NCBI GenBank assembly: GCA_049841135.1
Contig: JASGHK010000004.1
Location: 992,001 to 1,056,000, forward strand
Length of the DNA stretch: 64,000 bases
Origin: JACRCT01 sp049841135
Lineage (GTDB): Bacteria > Myxococcota > Myxococcia > Myxococcales > UBA5297
Direction: 5' to 3'
Shown here: positions 58,577 to 64,000 of the stretch, one piece after another
How the letters are laid out: each line of letters starts with the position of its first letter
Numbering within the stretch: position 1 is the stretch's first letter
Notes under the pieces: model-generated
What the model was told of the DNA's origin: nothing
Seen by the model: the letters and a program-made list of their open reading frames with translations, nothing else
The model's database searches: none
Program-made: the position numbers and the translations under genes

Positions 58577-59855
58577 ATGCCGACCCTGAGAGCCGACCTC
58601 GTCGTCCGCCGCGCGCGCGAGCTTTGCACCATGAAGCCTTCCGGGAAGGGCGAGGCGGTCCTCGGCTCGCTCCCGGCGGCCTCCGTCGCCTGCCTGGACG
58701 GGACGATCGTCTGGGTCGGCTCCGACGCGGAGCTCGAGCAGCACGTCGCGCTCACGCCGGGCGGCAGGACGATCGACGCCACCGGGTGCACCGTGACCCC
58801 CGGGCTCGTCGACTGCCACACCCACGCGGTGTTCGCCGGCGACCGCGGCGACGAGTTCTCCGCCCGCTGCGAAGGCGCCACCTACCTCGACATCGCCAAG
58901 AAGGGCGGCGGCATCGCCTCCACCGTGCGCGCCACCCGCGAGGCCAGCGAGGACCGCCTGGTCGAGCTCGCCCTGCCCCGCCTCGCGCGCCTGCTCGAGT
59001 ACGGCATCACCACCGCCGAGGCCAAGAGCGGCTACGCCCTCAACGTGCCCGACGAGCTCAAGACGCCTGCGGGCCATCGCGCGGCTGCCAAAGCTGCAGC
59101 CCATCGAGCTCGTCCCGACGCTCTTGTGCGCGCACGCCATCCCGCCGGAGCACGCGCAGACCCGCGAAGCCTACGTCGAGCTGTGCGTGAAGGAGATCGT
59201 CCCCGAGGTCGCCCGGCAGAAGCTGGCCCGGTTCTGCGATGCCTTCGTCGAGCAGTCGGCGTTCACGGTCGAGGAGGGCCGAAGGATCCTCGGGAAGGGC
59301 AAGGAGCTGGGGATGGCTCCGCGCATCCACGCCGACCAGATGTCGGCCATGGGCGCGAGCCGGCTGGCCGCCGAGCTGGGCGCCGCCACGGCCGATCACC
59401 TCGAGTCGATCGACGAGGCCGGCATCGCCGCCATGGCCGAGGCCAAGGTCGCCGCGGTGCTGGTGCCGACCTCCACCCTCTTCCTCAAGCAGGCTACCTA
59501 CGCCCCCGGCCGCAAGCTCTGGGACGCCGGGCTGACCGTGGCGCTGGCCACGAACCTCAACCCCGGCTCGGCCATGACCGAGAACGCCAGCCTGCCGGTC
59601 GCGCTCTCCTGTCTGTTCAACGGGCTGACTCCGGCCGAGGCGCTCTGGGCCTTCACCCGCGGCGGCGCCAAGGCGCTGGGACTGGACGACCGCCTCGGGG
59701 CGCTGGAGGTGGGCAAGCAGGCCGACCTCGCCATCCACGCCTCCGAGAGCCACCGCCACCTCGCCTATCACTTCGCCGTCAGCCACGTGCGCACCGTCGT
59801 CAAGCGCGGGCAAGTCGTCTTCGACCGCGCGCTCGCGCCCTGCGCCGCCGCCTGA
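58577..59855 (+). CDS. hutI: Imidazolonepropionase HutI (one frame break)
   Basis: About 425 residues across a break near 59065 (one extra base between DELKT and LRAIARLPKLQ). Amidohydrolase motifs DCHTHAVFAGDR (metal-binding His), KSGYALNVPDELK, HADQM, ADHLE and NLNPGSAMTENA are those of HutI, which opens imidazolone-5-propionate to formimidoylglutamate in histidine breakdown. ATG at 58577, divergent from the discoidin-domain gene. A small thiamine-binding-type gene follows 23 bases downstream. Confidence 0.9.
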
Positions 59856-59878
59856 CCTCAGCCGGGAGAGAGACCGCC

Positions 59879-60181
59879 ATGGCCGTCGTGTTCGTCACCA
59901 TCGCACCGCTGGGCACCGCCACGCCGAGCCTGTCCAGGTACGTCGCCGGGGTCGAGAAGGTGCTGCAGGCCTCGGGGCTCAAGCACCAGATGACCGCCAT
60001 GGGCACGATCATCGAGGGCGACCTCGACCGGATCCTGGAGGTCGTGCGCCAGATGCACGAACGCCCGTTCGGCGAAGGCGCCGTGCGCGTCTCGACCAGC
60101 ATCAAGATCGACGACCGCCGCGACAAGGAGCACACGATCGAGGGCAAGATGCGCTCGGTCGCCGAGAAGCTCGCGCAGTAG
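59879..60181 (+). CDS. MTH1187 family thiamine-binding protein (YqgV-like)
   Basis: A 100-residue protein starting MAVVFVTIAPLGTATPSLSRY, with AMGTIIEGDLDRILEVV and VSTSIKIDDRRDKEHTIE; length and motifs match the MTH1187/YqgV ferredoxin-like fold family, members of which bind thiamine. The ATG follows GGGAGAGAG. It sits in a small operon with hutI upstream and a class II amidotransferase downstream. Confidence 0.9.
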   Translation: MAVVFVTIAPLGTATPSLSRYVAGVEKVLQASGLKHQMTAMGTIIEGDLDRILEVVRQMHERPFGEGAVRVSTSIKIDDRRDKEHTIEGKMRSVAEKLAQ

Positions 60182-60203
60182 GCCTCCGCCGGGAGAACGC
60201 TCC

Positions 60204-60971
60204 ATGTGCCGCATGCTCGCTGTCCGCTCTGCCCGCCCCGTGAAGATCGAGGACCTGCTCGTCCAGGCTCCGAATAGCTTGAGCCAGCTCAGCCACGAGC
60301 ACCGCCACGGCTGGGGCCTGGCCGTCTACGTCGACGGTGAGCCCAAGGTGGCCCGGGGATCGCGGGCGGCATGGCAGGACCCGATGTTCGAGGAGATTGC
60401 CGCGACGCTCGAAGGCCGGAGCCTGCTCGCGCACGTGCGCAAGGCCTCGGTCGGGAACGTGCAGCTCGAGAACAGCCACCCCTTCCGGCACGGGCGCTGG
60501 CTCTTCGCGCACAACGGCACCGTCCAAGACTTCGACACCATCCGCCCGGCGTTCGAGGCGCTCATCGCGCCCGAGTACCGCGCACTCATCCGGGGCACGA
60601 CGGACAGCGAGCGGTGCTTCGCGCTCTTCCTCTCGTGGCTCGACCAACTGGGCGGGCTCGCCTCCCCGCCGGTGGACGTCGTCGCCTGCGCGCTGGCCAT
60701 CGTCATCGACGAGGTGCGGCGGCTGAGCCCGTCGCCCGATACCATCCTCAACTTCCTGGCGACCGACGGCGTCTCGCTGGTCGGCGTGCACTCCGGCGAC
60801 CGCGAGCTGTGCTTCAGCGCGGTGACCGGCGAGAAGGTGGTCATCGCCAGCCAGCCGCCGTCGGAGAAGGACGTCTGGTACGAGATCGCCGACGGCGAGG
60901 TCGTCGGCGTGTCCGCGGACCTCGGCGTGCACCGGTGGAGGTTGGCGGGGCAGAGCCTAGTGGCGGGGTAG
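60204..60971 (+). CDS. Class II glutamine amidotransferase (YafJ-like)
   Basis: A 255-residue Ntn-hydrolase: MCRMLAVRS gives the catalytic N-terminal Cys2, and HRHGWGLAVYVDG, LAHVRKASVGNVQLENSHPF and FAHNGTVQDF are the GATase_4/6 motifs. It hydrolyses glutamine; the acceptor is unknown. 22 bases after the thiamine-binding gene, with GGGAGAACG before ATG. Its TAG stop (60969-60971) is supplied by the first GTAG of the downstream hairpin-repeat array, so the 3' end of this gene may have been set by repeat insertion. Confidence 0.85.
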   Translation: MCRMLAVRSARPVKIEDLLVQAPNSLSQLSHEHRHGWGLAVYVDGEPKVARGSRAAWQDPMFEEIAATLEGRSLLAHVRKASVGNVQLENSHPFRHGRWLFAHNGTVQDFDTIRPAFEALIAPEYRALIRGTTDSERCFALFLSWLDQLGGLASPPVDVVACALAIVIDEVRRLSPSPDTILNFLATDGVSLVGVHSGDRELCFSAVTGEKVVIASQPPSEKDVWYEIADGEVVGVSADLGVHRWRLAGQSLVAG

Positions 60972-61309
60972 TGCCGGGCTTCCACGCCCCCGGGGCGCCG
61001 TTGCAGTCCGTGCGTCTGAGGCGCGCTCGACCATCCTGCCGCGGTCGTTGGGTAGTGCCGGGCTTCCACGCCCGGGGCACCTTTGCAGTCCGTGCGTCTG
61101 AGGCACGCTCGACCATCCCTGCGGCGGTCGTCGTGGGGTAGTGCCGGGCTTCCACGCCCAGGGCACCTTTGCAGTCCGTGCGTCTGAGGCACGCTCGACC
61201 ATCCCTGCGGCGGTCATCGTGGGTAGTGCCGGGCTTCCACGCCCGGGGCACCTTTGCATTCCGTACATTTGAGGCGCGCTCTACAACATCCCTGCGGCGG
61301 TTGGCGTGG
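60968..61309 (+). repeat. Array of four forward hairpin repeats (about 85 bp each)
   Basis: Unit starts at 60968, 61052, 61138 and 61223 (spacing 84, 86, 85, 87 to the next core). Each unit begins GTAGTGCCGGGCTTCCAC, folds as CCGGGC-TTCCAC-GCCCGG (unit 1 with two extra C, unit 3 with one mismatch), and continues with a conserved GTGCGTCTGAGG, CTCGACCATCC and GGTCGTCGTGG-like block. Confidence 0.85.
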
Positions 61310-61327
61310 GTAGTGCCGGCACTACCC
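61308..61327. repeat. 20-bp perfect palindrome where the array changes orientation
   Basis: GGGTAGTGCCGGCACTACCC. It joins the forward 85-bp units on the left to the inverted 63-bp units on the right and looks like a recombination or replication turn-around junction. Confidence 0.75.
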
Positions 61328-61442
61328 ACCTGCACGCTTCAGATTCTCAATTCCCCACGGTTGTCCCCGGCGTGGAAGCCGGGCACTACCCACGGCGCGC
61401 TTCAGATTCTCGATTCCCCACGGTTGTCCCCGGCGTGGAAGC
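61328..61442 (-). repeat. Inverted hairpin repeats (about 63 bp each), left of the insertion sequence
   Basis: Units contain CTTCAGATTCTCAATTCC, CACGGTTGTCC and the inverted core CCCGGC-GTGGAA-GCCGGG. AGATTCT occurs at 61341 and 61404 (period 63). The series resumes after the insertion sequence at 63926. Confidence 0.85.
61433..61442. repeat. Target-site duplication, left copy
   Basis: GCGTGGAAGC, identical to 63916-63925. It is the six-base hairpin loop GTGGAA plus two stem bases on each side. Confidence 0.9.
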
Positions 61443-61461
61443 CTCTTGATTCATCACATCT
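61443..61461 (+). repeat. Left terminal inverted repeat
   Basis: CTCTTGATTCATCACATCT; pairs with the right end at 63897-63915 (15 of 19 matches). Confidence 0.85.
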
Positions 61462-61532
61462 AGGGACGCCGCCGCGGCGCGCACCTCAGATTTCGCTGGC
61501 GTCACAAACAGCCGTGTGCCATACGGTGGGGG

Positions 61533-62532
61533 GTGGAGCCATCGAACGCGCCGTTGCTTCGCTATCGCAACCGAGTGATCGGCGAGGCGGAGCTGCGGTT
61601 CATTCGGGACACGGTTGACCGCCAAGACGCCAGGACCCGGTCCGATTCTTGCTCGAGCTATCTGCAAGGCGTGGGATTGGCGACAGGCCAACGGCAGCTA
61701 CGCCGTCTTCGCCTGCCAGGACTTGCTCCTCCGGCTTGAGGAGTGGGGCCACATCAAGCTACCTGCGCGACAGCGCCGGTGCCGAGATGGGCACGATCTA
61801 CCGGTATTGCCGCAGGACTGCATTCCGCTGGCGTGGTCTCCGGTGGGGAACGACGCGAATCTTGACCAACTCGTGGTGCGGCCCATCGAGCCCGCCGAGC
61901 GTCTGGGCTGGCGACTCTTCATCGACCGATTCCACTATCTCGGAGACAAGCCGCTCGTAGGCGAGCACCTGCTGTACGCCGCATTTCTCGAGGGCCAGGT
62001 GGTGGCCCTGCTCGGCTGGGCCTCTGCGACCCTCCATTCGCCGCTACGAGACCGGTACCTGGGCTGGGACAACGACACCAAGCGGCGCAAGCTGCACCTG
62101 GTCGTCAACAACGTGCGCTTCCTCATCCCGCCCTGGGTTCGAGTCGAGCACCTGGCTTCCAAAGTGCTCGGCCGGACCCTGCGGCGCCTGAGCGCGGATT
62201 GGCAGGCCCGCTGGAATCACCCGGTCCTGCTCGCAGAAACCTTCGTCGACCACGCTCGGTTTCGGGGCACGTGCTACCGCGCCTCCAACTGGCGCTATCT
62301 GGGCACGACGGCAGGCCGAACCCGACGCGGGAACGCCTATCTGCACGAGGGCAGTCCCAAAGGGCTCTACGTCTACGAGCTGCACCGCCAGGCTCGCCGC
62401 CGGATGTGCGAGGAGCATCGCCATGAAGGAGTCGTCGGGGCTGCTGCCGCTGGAGCAGGAGATGGGCCAGGCCAGGCTGGGAGACCGGCGTCTGAATCGG
62501 CGTCTGATCGCTGCGGTGGGACGCTTGAGTGA
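61533..62532 (+). CDS. DUF4338 / DruA-like protein of the insertion sequence (one frame break)
   Basis: About 332 residues across a break near 61620 (one extra base). N terminus LLRYRNRVIGEAELRFIRD, then after the break ARAICKAWDWRQANGSYAVF and CQDLLLRLEEWGHIKLP, the classic start of DUF4338. Then PIEPAERLGWRLFIDRFHYL, LLGWASATLHSPLRDRYLGW, NNVRFLIPPW and FVDHARFRGTCYRASNWRYL. The family includes DruA of the Druantia anti-phage system, whose biochemical role is unsettled. Here it overlaps the transposase gene by 110 bases, so it is part of the element rather than of a defence island. GTG start. The terminal 40 residues after HRQARRRM may be read-through without function. Confidence 0.82.
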
Positions 62533-63904
62533 CGAGCCAGCCAAGAGCTTTCCGCAGGCCTTCGAAGACGATGCGGCAGGGCTAGAGGCGCTCTACCGGC
62601 TGGTCAACAACCCGAAGCTCAGCACGGCAAAGGTGCTGCAGCCACATGCACAGGCGACCGTTGCCCGCTGTGTCACGGAGCGGGTGGTGCTGGCGATCCA
62701 CGACACCAGCAGCGTGGCCTTCCAGAGCGAGAGTGAGCGCGATGGCCTGGGCCCAGTCGATGGCGGGACCCAAGGCCTCTATCTGCACACGACCCTGATG
62801 GCGAGCGCAACGGAGCACTATCGGCCGCTCGGAGTCGCGGCGATGAAGCTCTGGGCTCGCCAGCCGATCCCGGACCATCTCCAGGGTGGCGAGAACCACT
62901 ACCAGCGCAAGAAGGCGCGGCGGCTTTCGCCCGACAAGGAGTCCCTGCGCTGGAAGGAGCAGATCGACTCGGTTGAGCAGGCGGTGGCGCAACAAGCCCA
63001 GGTCCTCCACGTCGGCGACAGCGAAACCGACGACTACGACCTGCTGGCGCACCTGGTCGAAAAGGGATTCCGGTTCGTCCTGAGGCAGAAGCACAACCGA
63101 AGCTTGGAAGGCCCGCCGGAGAAGAAGAAGAAGCTCATCGAGGCGATCGCCGATGCATCGACGGTGGCAACTCGAGAGGTGCACCTGTCGGCGCGCACGA
63201 AGGGCACGACGCCCAAGGCTCAGGCGACTCATCCGCCGCGCAACGCACGCGACGCCAAGCTGCAAGTCGGCTGGACGAGGGTGTCGCTGAAGAGGCCAGA
63301 CAGAGCGAGTACGACGCTGCCGACGTCATTGCCGATCAACGTCGTCTTCGTGCTCGAGAAGGACTGTCCCGTTGGAGAAGATCCCATTCAGTGGGTCCTG
63401 TACACGACCGAGCCGGTCGATACCGAAGAGCAGCTTCTCCAAGTCGTCGACTACTACCGCGGCCGATGGCTGATTGAGATGTACTTCGACGCCCTCAAGA
63501 ACGGATGCGCACTCGAGAAGCGCCAACTCGAGAGCTTTCACGCCCTCAGCATCGCAATCGGTCTCTTCGCGGCAATTGCCTTTCGCCTGCTGCTCATGCG
63601 GACCCTGGCCGAATCGAAGCCCGACACACCCGCGACCGCGGCACTCTCACCGCTCCAGCTCGACGTGCTCCGCGCCTCGCTGAAGAAGACCAAGCTGTCA
63701 GAGGCGCCGACGGCCAAGGAGGTCTTCTGGGCCGTGGCCGCGTTGGGCGGGCACCTCAAGCACAACGGGCGCCCTGGCTGGCGGACGCTCGGACGTGGCT
63801 ACGAGAAGTTGCTCATCCTTGAAGCTGGCTGGCGCGGCGCGCTGAAAGCGCGAAGCGCGTGCTCGGGCTGCCCGGGGACCGCCAGGCGCCCGGACGAGAA
63901 GTGA
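62423..63904 (+). CDS. IS4-family (Tn5-type) DDE transposase
   Basis: 493 residues. N-terminal Tn5-type DNA-binding domain GQARLGDRRLNRRLIAAVGR and LEALYRLVNNPKLS; catalytic Asp in LAIHDTSSVAFQ, second Asp in VGDSETDDYDLL, and Glu within the Y-x2-R-x3-E-x6-K signature YRGRWLIEMYFDALK, complete here. The C-terminal helical region corresponds to the Tn5 dimerisation part. ATG follows GAGGAG and lies inside the DruA-like gene, so translation is probably coupled. The reading frame is intact, so the element may still be active. Confidence 0.93.
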   Translation: MKESSGLLPLEQEMGQARLGDRRLNRRLIAAVGRLSDEPAKSFPQAFEDDAAGLEALYRLVNNPKLSTAKVLQPHAQATVARCVTERVVLAIHDTSSVAFQSESERDGLGPVDGGTQGLYLHTTLMASATEHYRPLGVAAMKLWARQPIPDHLQGGENHYQRKKARRLSPDKESLRWKEQIDSVEQAVAQQAQVLHVGDSETDDYDLLAHLVEKGFRFVLRQKHNRSLEGPPEKKKKLIEAIADASTVATREVHLSARTKGTTPKAQATHPPRNARDAKLQVGWTRVSLKRPDRASTTLPTSLPINVVFVLEKDCPVGEDPIQWVLYTTEPVDTEEQLLQVVDYYRGRWLIEMYFDALKNGCALEKRQLESFHALSIAIGLFAAIAFRLLLMRTLAESKPDTPATAALSPLQLDVLRASLKKTKLSEAPTAKEVFWAVAALGGHLKHNGRPGWRTLGRGYEKLLILEAGWRGALKARSACSGCPGTARRPDEK

Positions 63905-63915
63905 CCAATCCAGAG
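63897..63915 (-). repeat. Right terminal inverted repeat
   Basis: On the minus strand CTCTGGATTGGTCACTTCT; contains the transposase TGA stop (63902-63904). Confidence 0.85.
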
Positions 63916-63925
63916 GCGTGGAAGC
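63916..63925. repeat. Target-site duplication, right copy
   Basis: GCGTGGAAGC, identical to 61433-61442. Confidence 0.9.
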
Positions 63926-64000
63926 CGGGCACTACCCACCGGCGCGCTTCAGATTCTCAATTCCTCACGGTTGTCCCCGGCGTGGAAGCCGGGCACTACC
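63926..64000 (-). repeat. Inverted hairpin repeats, right of the insertion sequence (runs off the window)
   Basis: Continues the 63-64 bp series (AGATTCT at 63951); a further full core CCCGGC-GTGGAA-GCCGGG at about 63978-63995. The array continues past the window edge. Confidence 0.85.

Larger units (their letters stand above)
61443..63915 (+). mobile_element. Complete IS4/Tn5-type insertion sequence with a DruA-like passenger
   Basis: A 2473-bp element. The left end CTCTTGATTCATCACATCT and the complement of the right end CTCTGGATTGGTCACTTCT match at 15 of 19 positions, and 10-bp GCGTGGAAGC direct repeats flank it. Removing the element plus one repeat restores an uninterrupted copy of the hairpin repeat. 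It encodes a DUF4338 (DruA-like) protein and a transposase with intact catalytic motifs; the transposase stop codon is inside the right terminal repeat. Confidence 0.93.

Noticed and set aside
60968..61309. Possible CRISPR array
   Set aside because: The units are 85 bp and alike over their whole length; there are no unique spacers, and no cas genes are near.
61533..62532. Druantia anti-phage system
   Set aside because: Only a DruA-like protein is present, inside an insertion sequence; no druBCDE-type genes or helicases are in the window.

Overview
The window comes from a high-GC bacterium, almost certainly a Myxococcota (former Deltaproteobacteria) member. Diagnostic traits are a protein ending in a MYXO-CTERM-like tail, an IgGFc-binding-type surface protein, a huge Cys-rich/PPC-repeat lipoprotein, a VIT-VWA protein and many secreted proteins with Gly-Pro-Asp-Ala or Thr-Gln-Pro linkers. 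A selenocysteine tRNA and a complete Flx-Hdr electron-transfer cluster suggest at least a facultatively anaerobic life.

Layout. 1-6.5 kb: end of a surface protein, two short tandem-repeat tracts, an OPT-family transporter, a frameshifted GAF/histidine-kinase/receiver protein and an overlapping K+-channel-like protein. 6.6-13.5 kb (minus): one tightly packed operon hdrC-hdrB-hdrA-flxD-flxC-flxB-flxA, a predicted NADH-linked flavin-bifurcating complex. 13.7-18.7 kb (plus): a MYXO-CTERM PKD protein and an ABC-F ATPase. 18.7-25.0 kb (minus): a complete SUF Fe-S assembly operon, rrf2-sufB-sufC-sufD-sufS-sufU-sufT, which could supply the many clusters of the Hdr/Flx proteins. 25.1-34.4 kb: an MshEN-FecR membrane protein, a VIT-VWA protein, a three-domain thioredoxin-fold lipoprotein, a hairpin-repeat patch and dihydrolipoamide dehydrogenase. 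34.8-44.4 kb: a 2706-residue repeat lipoprotein and a divergent Cys-rich lipoprotein. 44.5-48.3 kb: a YedF-type DsrE protein beside tRNA-Sec, a peptidoglycan-binding/CHAP protein and an L,D-transpeptidase. 48.3-61 kb: metabolic genes (amidase, acyl-CoA dehydrogenase, aldehyde dehydrogenase, 4-alpha-glucanotransferase, ureohydrolase, imidazolonepropionase, thiamine-binding protein, class II amidotransferase). 61-64 kb: an array of hairpin repeats interrupted by a complete 2473-bp insertion sequence.

Two things stand out. First, the insertion sequence at 61443-63915 has recognisable terminal inverted repeats and a 10-bp target duplication. It carries a Tn5/IS4-type transposase plus a DUF4338 (DruA-like) protein, and it sits exactly symmetrically on the loop of a REP-like hairpin repeat whose stem covaries between copies. 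Second, at least twelve single-base frame breaks, nearly all net +1, interrupt otherwise well-conserved genes (flxB, sufB, rrf2, lpdA, malQ, hutI, acyl-CoA dehydrogenase, the hybrid kinase and others). This pattern is best explained by sequencing or assembly indels, and the affected genes are annotated here as single genes across the break.
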